Shown: positions 1-8,014 of the stretch, piece after piece | Numbering within the stretch: position 1 is the first letter of the stretch | Layout: every line of letters starts with the position of its first letter | NCBI RefSeq assembly: GCF_938040765.1 | Contig: NZ_CALIAA010000122.1 | Coordinates: 1-11,526 of the forward strand | Direction: 5' to 3' | Origin: an uncultured Fretibacterium sp. | GTDB lineage: Bacteria > Synergistota > Synergistia > Synergistales > Aminobacteriaceae | DNA: 11,526 nucleotides | Notes under the pieces: generated by a model | What the model was told of the DNA's origin: nothing | Database searches by the model: none | What the model saw: the letters and a program-made list of their open reading frames with translations, nothing else | Program-made: the position numbers and the translations under genes

Positions 1-58
1 ATAGCGCACGGCTCATATAATATCCGTCTATTTTACGAACGGACACGATTTTGTCCAT
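1..58 (-). CDS. Possible partial CDS leaving the left edge
   Basis: On the minus strand an ATG at 58-56 opens a frame that stays free of stops to the window edge (19 codons, beginning MDKIVSVRKIDGYYMSRAL). A GGAG lies 7 bases upstream of it, and a TATAAT hexamer (minus strand, 91-86) sits a further 28 bases upstream. No domain can be recognised in so short a piece. The alternative is that this is just AT-rich intergenic DNA upstream of the next genes. The call rests on the ribosome binding site, the -10 box and the open frame together. Confidence 0.35.
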   Translation of the reverse strand, partial: MDKIVSVRKIDGYYMSRAL

Positions 59-85
59 CTCCCCGCTCCATGATCCTACAATTTT

Positions 86-91
86 ATTATA
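86..91 (-). promoter_or_regulatory. Candidate -10 box for the leftward gene
   Basis: The minus strand reads TATAAT here, within a short AT-rich stretch. The best -35 candidate 17-19 bases upstream is poor (about 3 of 6 matches to TTGACA). Because the element is nearly symmetric (TATTATA on the plus strand), it could also serve rightward transcription. Confidence 0.3.
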
Positions 92-107
92 CCGCGGAGG
101 GAGGTCC

Positions 108-221
108 ATGAGGAAATTTTTCCGGGGATGGTGTATGATCTATTTTTGTCGTGTCCCGCATTTTATCATCGGCATTATCGACATCAATCGGCGTTCGAAA
201 GGACGGAGTGAGCCTCCATGA
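108..221 (+). CDS. Possible 37-residue leader peptide overlapping the next gene
   Basis: ATG at 108 follows a purine-rich GGAGGGAGG (96-104), with the first GGAGG spaced 7 bases from the start. The frame encodes 37 residues: a basic start (MRKFFRGW), a hydrophobic middle rich in aromatic residues and isoleucine, and a charged tail. Its TGA (219-221) overlaps the ATG of the next gene (218-220) in an ATGA arrangement typical of translational coupling. No family is recognised. The region is less GC-rich than the neighbouring genes, so it may be leader DNA only. The ribosome binding site and the exact ATGA overlap are the evidence for translation. Confidence 0.35.
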   Translation: MRKFFRGWCMIYFCRVPHFIIGIIDINRRSKGRSEPP

Positions 222-724
222 ACCGGAACGACTCGGGACGGAACCATACCGCCCCCCCCCTGCGGCGAATCGTTTTTCTCTTTGTCTGTCTCCTGCTTCT
301 GCCGGGCCGCGCCCCCGCCCTTGCCGCCAGCGCGGCCGAGGACCTTCTGCAGCTGGCCGGGAAGCTGTCTCCCGGCATGACCGCGAAGGACGCCGAAGCC
401 CTTCTGGGGCCTCCGGCGGAGACGACCCCCGTCGGAGGTGGAGACGACCTTCTCCGCAGCTCCTGGCTGCACGGGGAGATGGGCATCGAAATTTATCTGG
501 TGAAGGACGCGGCCTACAGGATCGATCTCTCCCGCCGCTTCGAGCGCAACATCGACCTGCTGCGCGCGATGGACGAGCTGATGCGGCAGGGACAGAAGAA
601 GTACGGGTCCATGCCCCGTTTCGATACGGGCAGGAACGAATACTACTGGATAGCCAAGGGACATCGTTTCTCCTTCTCCCGGTACGCAGCCGGCACGATA
701 CGCGTGTGCCTCAGCGGCGAATAG
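218..724 (+). CDS. Exported BamE/SmpA-like small protein
   Basis: A 168-residue protein of unknown specific function. The N-terminus has basic residues (R16, R17), a hydrophobic core (about 18-30) and signal-peptidase-like A-x-A sites around residues 34-40. C24 is not in a good lipobox, so a soluble periplasmic protein is likelier than a lipoprotein. Residues 46-66 read LAGKLSPGMTAKDAEALLGP, which resembles the first helix-turn of BamE/SmpA/OmlA-fold proteins (GMT..EV..LLG.P). The rest looks like a small alpha/beta domain ending in a short strand (IRVCLSGE). The start is ATG 218, with GGACGGAG upstream. The next gene starts 65 bases downstream on the same strand with no terminator between, so the two are probably co-transcribed. 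The BamE-like fold is an inference from one motif; no outer-membrane assembly role is claimed. Confidence 0.8.
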   Translation: MNRNDSGRNHTAPPLRRIVFLFVCLLLLPGRAPALAASAAEDLLQLAGKLSPGMTAKDAEALLGPPAETTPVGGGDDLLRSSWLHGEMGIEIYLVKDAAYRIDLSRRFERNIDLLRAMDELMRQGQKKYGSMPRFDTGRNEYYWIAKGHRFSFSRYAAGTIRVCLSGE

Positions 725-776
725 CGGATAGAGCAATAACAAGCGGAAAAATGCTCCGTTTTCCACCTTTCATGGC

Positions 777-782
777 AGGAGG
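777..782 (+). promoter_or_regulatory. Ribosome binding site that selects a TTG start
   Basis: A perfect AGGAGG ends 7 bases before the TTG at 790. Upstream in-frame ATGs at 751 and 772 lack a comparable site, and 751 sits in the loop of a weak hairpin (GGAAAA 745-750 / TTTTCC 759-764). A start at 790 also gives a normal-length signal peptide. Confidence 0.75.
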
Positions 783-789
783 TTTTCTT

Positions 790-3051
790 TTGAGTTCCCT
801 AAGCGTCTCGAGAGCAGTGAAGCGTCGTACGGCGGGAGTCTTTTCGACATTCCTCTTTTTGGCGTTGTTGGCGGGCTTCGCGTCCCTCGATGGCGCTGCG
901 GAGGCCAAAAGCGTTCAGCACATCGGCAGGCGGGATTACGACGTGGTCGTCGCGGGAGGGGGCTTCGGAGGCATCGCGGCCGCCATCCAGGCCGCGCGGC
1001 TCGGGGCCAGCGTCCTCGTCGTGGAACCGAGCGATTGGATCGGCGGGCAGGCGACGGCCGCGGGGGTCTCGACGATGGACGACCTCAGCCGTCTTCGCAG
1101 CGGACTCTACCTTGAACTTCTGTCCAAGGTCCAGGGTTATTACGAGCCCATGGGCAAGTCCACGGGCACGTGCTACTGGGATGCACGCAGCGTCGCCTTC
1201 GAGCCCCACATCGGGCAGCGCATGCTCTACGAGCTGGTCGACGACGCCCGTGCCGGGGGCAGGAACACCCTGGACATCCTCCTCTCCTCGGAGGTCGCCG
1301 CGGTATCCATGGAGAAGAATACGGTCCGGGGAGTGACGGTGAGGAACGCCGGAGGCACACGAAAAGTCGCCTGCCGCGTCCTCATCGACGCGACGGAATA
1401 CGGCGACGTCCTGCCCCTGGCTCATGCCGAGTACCGCGCCGGCAACTCCATCTCCCCCTTCGTCGACCCCAACGCCATGATTCAGGATATCACGTGGGTC
1501 GCCATCATCCAGAAATACCCCGAGGGCATTCCGGACCATCTGCGCGTGCTCACGCCCCTGCCCGGGTACGAGCTGGCGCGGCGCAACTACGAGAGCTACG
1601 TCACACCGGACGGCATGGACTTCAAGGGCGTCTACCCCGTGACGCTCCCCGTCAACGTCGTCAGCCACAACGCCTACCGCGGCCTTCCCGACTCCTCCAA
1701 CTACTGGGGGTACGACGCGAACCGCGAGAACTGGCCCCATATATCGAAGTGCGGCGTCAACTGGGGCAACGACTACCCGGGAAAGTACGGCTGGGAGGGG
1801 AAGCGCGGACTGCCCACGGGCTACCTCGAAAACCCGGACCTTCGCAGCAGGGTGGAGCGGGACGCCCTGATCAAGACCCTCCACTACATCTATTACATGC
1901 AGAACGAGCTGGGGGAGAACTGGTCCGTCGCCGACGACGAATACCACCATCCCGTCCTGCCCCGGGCCGCCGAGGGGCTCCCGGACGAATGGCTGGAGAT
2001 CGTGCGGCGGATGCCGGCCATCCCCTATGTTCGGGAATCGCGGCGTATCGTCGGGAACTACACCCTGACCTCCTCGGAGCTGCTGCAGAACTCCCTGAGC
2101 TATCGCGACGGTCAGACCAGCCACGAGTTTCCCGACGCCATCGCGATCGGAGGCTATATCCTGGACCTGCACGGTGCGGACACCGACTCGGATATGGAGT
2201 GGAAGTTCGACGAGAAGGCGGCTTCGACCCAGATCAACCGCCCCCGGGGGCCGTTTCAGGTTCCCCTGCGCACGCTCATCCCCCGGGACATCGACGGGCT
2301 TCTGGCAGCCGAGAAGAACCTCTCCATGACGCGCCTCGCCGCCGGGGCCCTGCGCCTTCAGCCCATCTGCATGATGACCGGCCAGGCCGCGGGGGCGCTT
2401 GCGGCCCTCTCCGTCCGCGAGGGCGTCCGGCCTCGCGACCTGCCCGCCGTTCGGGTCCAGCGCGCCCTGCTGGAGGCGGGTGTCGTCCTGTCGCTCTGCA
2501 AGTACTCGGACGTCCCCCCCGAACACCCCCGCTACAACGCCGCGCAGATCGCCAGCGTCCACGGCCTGATCGCCCCGATCGAACCGCCTCACGCTCCGTC
2601 CTACGACATCAGCGACCTCGACGACCCCGTCCTGGCCATGGCCATCATCAAGGGGCACGACAAGGGGACCTTCGGCATCGACGAGATCCTCACATGGGCC
2701 GAGACGGTCTCCATGATGGAAAAGGCCCGCAAGGCGTCCGGGACATCGCTCGGACTCCTCCCCGAGCTCGGGGACAAAACCGACGCCTTCGTGAACCGGG
2801 GAAGGTTCGTCAAGGCCCTCTGCGACACCTTCGGCTTCTCCGATCCCGAGGCCTTCCCCAGGGCCAAGGGCAAGGGTTCGTTCTTCGCCTCCTCCAAACA
2901 CCCCAACGCTCCGGCCGTGGAAGCCTTGTCGCCGCTCGGCATCCTGGACCTCTACAAATCGGAGCGGGAGTTCCATTTCGGCCGGCCCGTGACCCGAGGC
3001 GAGGCCGCGGAGATGATCATGAAGGCCATGACGTCGGCCAAGCTGCCCTGA
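790..3051 (+). CDS. Exported FAD-dependent oxidoreductase with C-terminal SLH-type repeats
   Basis: A 753-residue flavoprotein from the TTG at 790. Residues 1-37 are an export signal: basic SRAVKRRTAG, a hydrophobic core, then AEA before KSVQH. The twin arginine could indicate Tat export, as expected for a cofactor loaded in the cytoplasm, but the motif is imperfect. A Rossmann dinucleotide fold follows: GGGFGG at 56-61, with E79 at the end of the second strand to hold the FAD ribose. Residues 500-541 (from DIDGLLAAEKNLSMT through RLQPICMMTGQAAG) are the typical closing FAD-contact segment of the FAD_oxidored family. From about 572 to the end there are SLH-like half repeats: SDVPPEH at 573-579, LTWAE at 634-638, and VTRGEAAEM near 734. 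These would anchor the enzyme to peptidoglycan or the S-layer. The substrate cannot be told from sequence. The frame stays open upstream to 151, but that part overlaps the previous gene in another frame and is not coding. Confidence 0.88.
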   Translation: MSSLSVSRAVKRRTAGVFSTFLFLALLAGFASLDGAAEAKSVQHIGRRDYDVVVAGGGFGGIAAAIQAARLGASVLVVEPSDWIGGQATAAGVSTMDDLSRLRSGLYLELLSKVQGYYEPMGKSTGTCYWDARSVAFEPHIGQRMLYELVDDARAGGRNTLDILLSSEVAAVSMEKNTVRGVTVRNAGGTRKVACRVLIDATEYGDVLPLAHAEYRAGNSISPFVDPNAMIQDITWVAIIQKYPEGIPDHLRVLTPLPGYELARRNYESYVTPDGMDFKGVYPVTLPVNVVSHNAYRGLPDSSNYWGYDANRENWPHISKCGVNWGNDYPGKYGWEGKRGLPTGYLENPDLRSRVERDALIKTLHYIYYMQNELGENWSVADDEYHHPVLPRAAEGLPDEWLEIVRRMPAIPYVRESRRIVGNYTLTSSELLQNSLSYRDGQTSHEFPDAIAIGGYILDLHGADTDSDMEWKFDEKAASTQINRPRGPFQVPLRTLIPRDIDGLLAAEKNLSMTRLAAGALRLQPICMMTGQAAGALAALSVREGVRPRDLPAVRVQRALLEAGVVLSLCKYSDVPPEHPRYNAAQIASVHGLIAPIEPPHAPSYDISDLDDPVLAMAIIKGHDKGTFGIDEILTWAETVSMMEKARKASGTSLGLLPELGDKTDAFVNRGRFVKALCDTFGFSDPEAFPRAKGKGSFFASSKHPNAPAVEALSPLGILDLYKSEREFHFGRPVTRGEAAEMIMKAMTSAKLP

Positions 3052-3082
3052 ACGCGCATCCCTGTTCCAAGTTGTTTGTCAT

Positions 3083-3115
3083 GCGGGGGCTCCATGCCGG
3101 GGCCCTCGCTTTTTT
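3083..3115 (+). terminator. Strong rho-independent terminator
   Basis: An 11-bp stem (3083-3093 with 3099-3109, two G-U pairs, no mismatch) closes a 5-base loop and is followed by TTTTTT at 3110-3115. It ends the transcript carrying the FAD oxidoreductase and insulates the radical SAM operon, whose promoter begins about 25 bases further on. Confidence 0.9.
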
Positions 3116-3137
3116 ATTCGGGGCTTCGGAGCCTCGT

Positions 3138-3167
3138 TTTTCATACGCGGCCCCGGTCTGCTATAAT
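3138..3167 (+). promoter_or_regulatory. Promoter of the radical SAM/DUF4130 operon
   Basis: A perfect -10 TATAAT (3162-3167) lies 18 bases after TTTTCA (3138-3143, 4 of 6 matches to TTGACA). Predicted transcription starts near 3174, giving a leader of about 57 bases before the GGAGGGG (3218-3224) and the ATG at 3231. Confidence 0.7.
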
Positions 3168-3230
3168 AACGACGCATTAAGTTGCGACGAATGTGGTAGA
3201 TAACATATCGGCACGACGGAGGGGACCGCG

Positions 3231-4502
3231 ATGGGGCATGACCTGCAGAGCCGACTGAGCATCCTGACGGAGGGAGCGAAATACGACGTCTCCTGCGCAT
3301 CCAGCGGGTCGAACCGCGGCGGAAGAAGGGGCAGGCTGGGCCATGCCTGCCCTGCGGGCGTCTGCCACACGTGGTCCGACGACGGGCGCTGCATATCCCT
3401 GCTGAAGCTGCTGCTCACCAACGACTGCATTTACGACTGCGCCTACTGCATCAACCGCCGCAGCAACGACGTGCCGCGCGCCTCCTTCACGCCGCGGGAG
3501 GTCGCGGAGATCACGGCCGCCTTCTACAGGCGCAACTACATCGAGGGACTCTTCCTCAGTTCCGCGGTGCGGCGCAGCCCCGACGACACCATGCTCGATC
3601 TCATCCGAACGGTCGCGCTGCTGCGGCGCGAGTTCGGCTTCGGCGGCTACGTCCACGCCAAGGTCATCCCCGGGGCCTCCCACGAGCTGGTCGATGTCCT
3701 GGGGCGCCTGGCCGACCGCGTGAGCGTCAACGTCGAGCTTCCCACGGAGCGCAGCCTGGGGCTTTGGGCCCCCCAGAAGAGCGCCAGGTCCATCTTTACC
3801 CCCATGAAGTACATCAGCGGAAGAATCGAGGAGCGAACCTCGGAACGCCGTCCGGCGAAAAGGGCTCCTTCCTTCGCCCCGGCCGGTCAGAGCACCCAGA
3901 TGATCGTCGGGGCTACGCCCGAGCCCGACCTGACCCTTCTGCGCCTTTCGGAGGGGCTTTACGGCCGCATGGGGCTGAAACGCGTCTATTACTCCGCCTA
4001 CGTCCCCGTCAACGACAACCCCACCTTGCCGGCCCTGAACGCCGCGCCCCCCCTGCTGCGCGAACATCGTCTCTATCAGGCGGACTGGCTCCTGCGTTTC
4101 TATGGATTCCGCGCGGACGAGATCGTGGACGAGGCCCACCCGAACCTCGAGGAACGGCTGGACCCCAAGAGCGCCTGGGCCCTGCGCCACATGGATCTCT
4201 TTCCCGTGGACCCCAACCGGGCGGAGTACGAGACGCTCCTGCGGGTACCCGGCATCGGGGTGACCTCCGCCAGGCGCATCCTGACGGCCCGGCGCGCGAG
4301 GCGGCTCGACCGGGACAACCTCAGGCGCCTGGGCGTCACGATGAAGCGGGCCCAGCACTTCCTGCGGTTCGAAGAGAGGTCGGCCGCGCCGAGATACGTC
4401 TCGTCCCTGGAGGGGCTGCGGGCGATCCTGGAGGGAAGGCGTTTCTCCCCCCAGCTCCGGCTGCCGTTCCCGGAAGACCTCCCCACGCCGCAGGAGGGAT
4501 GA
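3231..4502 (+). CDS. Radical SAM protein of the putative DNA modification/repair family, with helix-hairpin-helix
   Basis: A 423-residue radical SAM protein that matches the family annotated as putative DNA modification/repair radical SAM protein (TIGR03916 type). The cluster-binding CxxxCxxC is C66, C70, C73 (NDCIYDCAYC). Further cysteines C22, C40, C45 and C54 precede it, in CPAGVC and DGRC contexts. Other family blocks are RRNYIEGLFLSSAV (about 100-113), FAPAGQSTQMIVGAT (from 215) and KRVYYSAYVPV. Near 337 the segment LRVPGIGVTSARRI is a helix-hairpin-helix, the usual non-specific DNA-backbone-binding element, which supports a nucleic-acid substrate. The start is ATG 3231 behind GGAGGGG. 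The stop overlaps the start of the next gene, so the two are translationally coupled. The family is related to SplB-like photoproduct repair enzymes by general architecture only; the reaction is unknown. Confidence 0.9.
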   Translation: MGHDLQSRLSILTEGAKYDVSCASSGSNRGGRRGRLGHACPAGVCHTWSDDGRCISLLKLLLTNDCIYDCAYCINRRSNDVPRASFTPREVAEITAAFYRRNYIEGLFLSSAVRRSPDDTMLDLIRTVALLRREFGFGGYVHAKVIPGASHELVDVLGRLADRVSVNVELPTERSLGLWAPQKSARSIFTPMKYISGRIEERTSERRPAKRAPSFAPAGQSTQMIVGATPEPDLTLLRLSEGLYGRMGLKRVYYSAYVPVNDNPTLPALNAAPPLLREHRLYQADWLLRFYGFRADEIVDEAHPNLEERLDPKSAWALRHMDLFPVDPNRAEYETLLRVPGIGVTSARRILTARRARRLDRDNLRRLGVTMKRAQHFLRFEERSAAPRYVSSLEGLRAILEGRRFSPQLRLPFPEDLPTPQEG

Positions 4503-5260
4503 TGATCTACGTCTACGACGGTACCTGGAACGGTATGATGACGCTCGTACACAGGACGGCCCGGGAGGGCGCCCTCCCCGACGACATTCTGCGTTTTTCC
4601 CCGAATGGGTCAAGCGGCGTGCTGCTGGACAGCACGGAGGTGAGGAGCGACCCCTCCCTGGCGGAGGCGACCGCCGCGGTGCTGGAGGAGCGCCTGGGCC
4701 GACGATGGATGTCCGAAGCCTGTCTCGCCCTGATGTCGGAGGAGAAGGGAATAGACCTCGCGGTGTGGCGCTGCCTCTCTCGGCTCTGGAAGGAGGGGGC
4801 CAGGGCCGCAGCGGACCTGGCGGCCCCATGCATGGGGGCCGTCCTCCATGCCGCGAGACGCTCGTTCCGGGAGCTTCACCGCTGGATGGGGCTCATCCGT
4901 TTTCGGGATGTGGGCGGGGTCTATTACGCCCCCTTCGCCCCGGACTGCGACGTGCTGCCCCTCCTCGCCGGACACTTCCGCAGCAGGCTGCCTGCCCGCT
5001 GGGTGCTCCACGACACCGGCAGGGGACGGGCAGCCCTGCACGAGGCGGGACGCTGGTTTCTGACGGACGCGGCGCTCCCGGCCCATCTGAGGATCACCCG
5101 CGAGGAGGAGGTCTGCCAGGCGCTTTGGCAGGAGTTTTTCCGCAGCACCGCCGTGAGGGAAAGGATATCCGCAAAGCGCCAGTCGAACTTCCTGCCCCGA
5201 AAAACCTGGGCGTACCTCATCGAAAAACCGGGAGCGGCGTCCTGGGGCCGGTCCGGCTGA
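4502..5260 (+). CDS. DUF4130 (TIGR03915-type) partner of the radical SAM protein
   Basis: A 252-residue protein of the probable DNA metabolism family (DUF4130/TIGR03915), which is nearly always encoded beside the preceding radical SAM family. Visible family signatures are the N-terminal YVYDGTWNG (3-11), FRDVGGVYYAPFAPDCD (134-150), HFRSRLP (158-164), HDTGR (170-174), and a closing basic block KRQSNFLPRKTW (225-236). In some species this domain is fused to a uracil-DNA glycosylase domain; here the protein stops after the DUF4130 part. The start is ATG 4502, which shares its A with the TGA of the upstream gene. ATG 4499 is also possible, but it directly abuts the AGGAGGG (4492-4498), which makes 4502 the better choice. 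No biochemical function is established for the family. Confidence 0.87.
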   Translation: MIYVYDGTWNGMMTLVHRTAREGALPDDILRFSPNGSSGVLLDSTEVRSDPSLAEATAAVLEERLGRRWMSEACLALMSEEKGIDLAVWRCLSRLWKEGARAAADLAAPCMGAVLHAARRSFRELHRWMGLIRFRDVGGVYYAPFAPDCDVLPLLAGHFRSRLPARWVLHDTGRGRAALHEAGRWFLTDAALPAHLRITREEEVCQALWQEFFRSTAVRERISAKRQSNFLPRKTWAYLIEKPGAASWGRSG

Positions 5261-5287
5261 CAACCCCATCTCCCCGATGCAAATACC

Positions 5288-5314
5288 AGGAGAGGAGCCG
5301 CGAGCCCCTCTCCT
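5288..5314. terminator. Hairpin between convergent genes, probable bidirectional terminator
   Basis: AGGAGAGG (5288-5295) pairs exactly with CCTCTCCT (5307-5314), and an inner GC/GC pair closes a small loop. It lies between the end of the DUF4130 gene and the end of the minus-strand gene at 5340. The flanking T-runs are short on both strands, so termination may be inefficient or factor-assisted. Confidence 0.55.
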
Positions 5315-5339
5315 CTTGTTCCCCCATCCCCGGAAAGAA

Positions 5340-5789
5340 TCAGATCTTCACGTCGATGATCGCGGTGACCCCCACGCCCTGAACGCGGCGAAAACGCTCG
5401 ACCGGATTGAGGGAATCGATGGGCACGAGGATCTTGGCCCTCACGCCTTTGAAATCGACCTCCAGCTGTGCGACGGCCTGAGTATTGTTCACCGCAGTCC
5501 GGGAGTGCCCCCCGACCTGGGCCGCACCGATATGCGTGCCGCTTCCGAACGAGACGATGGGCACCACTTTCGTATGTCCCTGGAACTTGGCCCCCTTGTT
5601 GAGGGTCACCGTGTTGATGAAGTCGTTGATGGGGCCGGCTATGGCCGTCACCACCGCTCCGCCTCCGACGATGAGCGCACCCTTCTTCAGGATGTCGCCG
5701 ATATCGATGGCCGAGGCGGGCAGAGAAGAGCAGAGGACCGTCAGCACGGACAGTCCTGCAACGACAGCGCGAGCGAAAGAACGTTTCAT
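5340..5789 (-). CDS. Small exported protein of unknown function
   Basis: A 149-residue protein. Residues 1-27 form a clear Sec signal peptide (MKRSFARAVV, a hydrophobic core, then SSLPASA before IDIGD). C20 lacks a lipobox. The mature part opens with a glycine/alanine-rich hydrophobic stretch (about 38-52, GALIVGGGAVVTAIAG) that could be membrane-associated. Alternating strand-like segments follow: KVVPIVSFGSGTHIGAAQV (74-92), AQLEVDFKGVRAKILVPI (107-124) and GVGVTAIIDVKI at the end. The predicted mature protein has no cysteine. The start is ATG 5789 with AGGTG 6 bases upstream. It is a single-gene unit between groEL and the DUF4130 gene. I do not recognise a characterised family. Confidence 0.8.
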   Translation of the reverse strand: MKRSFARAVVAGLSVLTVLCSSLPASAIDIGDILKKGALIVGGGAVVTAIAGPINDFINTVTLNKGAKFQGHTKVVPIVSFGSGTHIGAAQVGGHSRTAVNNTQAVAQLEVDFKGVRAKILVPIDSLNPVERFRRVQGVGVTAIIDVKI

Positions 5790-5817
5790 GTCCTACACCT
5801 GCTTTACGAGACGTTTT

Positions 5818-5849
5818 CGAGCCCCCGCAGCAAAAAGCGCAGGGCCTCG
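5818..5849. other. Imperfect hairpin in the leader of the small exported gene
   Basis: CGAG (5818-5821) pairs with CTCG (5846-5849), followed inward by CCC with GGG and GC with GC, around an A-rich loop. It lies 30-60 bases upstream of the ATG at 5789, so it would be in the 5' leader of that mRNA. Whether it has a role is unknown. Confidence 0.25.
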
Positions 5850-5883
5850 GGTTCCCCCTAATCTTAACATGCCCCGTGCCGTC

Positions 5884-5935
5884 GGCCGCTCACAAGCCCG
5901 TACGAGAATGTTCTACGTAATTCGGACGAGCGGCC
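5884..5935. repeat. 8-bp inverted repeat with 36-base spacer
   Basis: GGCCGCTC at 5884-5891 is exactly complementary to GAGCGGCC at 5928-5935. The AT-richer spacer contains AGAATGTTCT, itself a nearly symmetric sequence. It lies between the groEL terminator and the small exported gene, where its promoter is expected. It could be a folded RNA, an operator region, or chance in GC-rich DNA. Confidence 0.3.
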
Positions 5936-5977
5936 TTTCAGGACCTCCGCCGATCCCAGGCCCTTTGCCCGCCCGTA

Positions 5978-6012
5978 AAGAGAGCCCTGCGCCGGGGGCG
6001 CAGGGCTCTCTT
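5978..6012 (-). terminator. groESL terminator hairpin
   Basis: A perfect 15-bp stem (5978-5992 with 5998-6012) with a 5-base loop starts 22 bases after the groEL stop. On the minus strand it is followed only by a short TTTA, so the stem is strong and the T-run weak. Confidence 0.75.
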
Positions 6013-6034
6013 GCCTTCACGTATCGCGGGAGGT

Positions 6035-7672
<1,638 letters not shown>

Positions 7673-7705
7673 AATAGGTGTCCCTCCTGTCAGAAACTTA
7701 TGGTG

Positions 7706-7991
7706 CTACTTCTCGACGATAGCCAGAACGTCGCGCTCGCTGAAGATGACGTACTCGTCGCCGTCGATCTTCACCTCCGTGCCCGCGTACTTGCTGAAGA
7801 TGATGCGATCCCCCACCTTCACCTCGACGGGCAGCTTCTGACCGTTGTCCAGGACCTTGCCGGAACCGACGGCCATGACCTCGCCCTCCGTCGGCTTCTC
7901 CTTGGCCGTATCGGGAAGGACGATGCCTCCCTTGGTCTTCTCCTCGCGAGAGAGCACCTTAACGACAATCTCCAAGCGGCTTGAGATTCAT
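7706..7991 (-). CDS. groES: Co-chaperonin GroES, reading frame broken near codon 9
   Basis: GroES caps the GroEL ring. The mobile loop that binds GroEL is visible (KTKGGIVLPDT), as are VGDRIIFSKYAGTEV and the end VLAIVEK. The natural start, ATG 7991-7989, has AGGAGGGG (8006-7999) spaced 7 bases away and reads MNLKPLGD, the standard GroES N-terminus, but then C-R-stop. The remainder (VVKVLSREEKTKGG...) is in a different frame. That frame is open only from TGA 7990-7988 onward and can start only at TTG 7975, giving 89 residues with no ribosome binding site and without the first beta strand. Compared with the expected MNLKPLGDR(I/V)VVKVL, 5 bases appear to be missing between GAT and TGTCGTT. This is either a sequence error or a real mutation; reinitiation at TTG 7975 is a weaker possibility. 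Confidence 0.9.
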
Positions 7992-7998
7992 TAAAAAT

Positions 7999-8006
7999 CC
8001 CCTCCT
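7999..8006 (-). promoter_or_regulatory. groES ribosome binding site
   Basis: AGGAGGGG on the minus strand, 7 bases before ATG 7991. It shows that translation of groES begins at this ATG, in the frame of MNLKPLGD, and not at the TTG at 7975. Confidence 0.85.
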
Positions 8007-8014
8007 GATTTATG

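Noticed and set aside
151..789. N-terminal 213-codon extension of the FAD oxidoreductase frame, open from 151
   Set aside because: It overlaps the BamE-like gene in another frame, is arginine/proline-rich like out-of-frame high-GC sequence, and would bury the signal peptide. The AGGAGG at 777-782 sets the start at 790.
799..2976. Long 725-codon minus-strand ORF opposite the FAD oxidoreductase
   Set aside because: The composition is typical of the antisense of a high-GC gene and no domain is recognisable. The plus-strand gene has clear FAD and SLH motifs.
3177..4829. Minus-strand ORF opposite the radical SAM gene
   Set aside because: It is an antisense shadow; the plus strand carries an unmistakable radical SAM protein.
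7961..7991. Programmed frameshifting in groES
   Set aside because: There is no slippery heptamer or downstream pseudoknot evident at the junction, and the missing bases remove conserved residues, so a deletion or sequence error is simpler.
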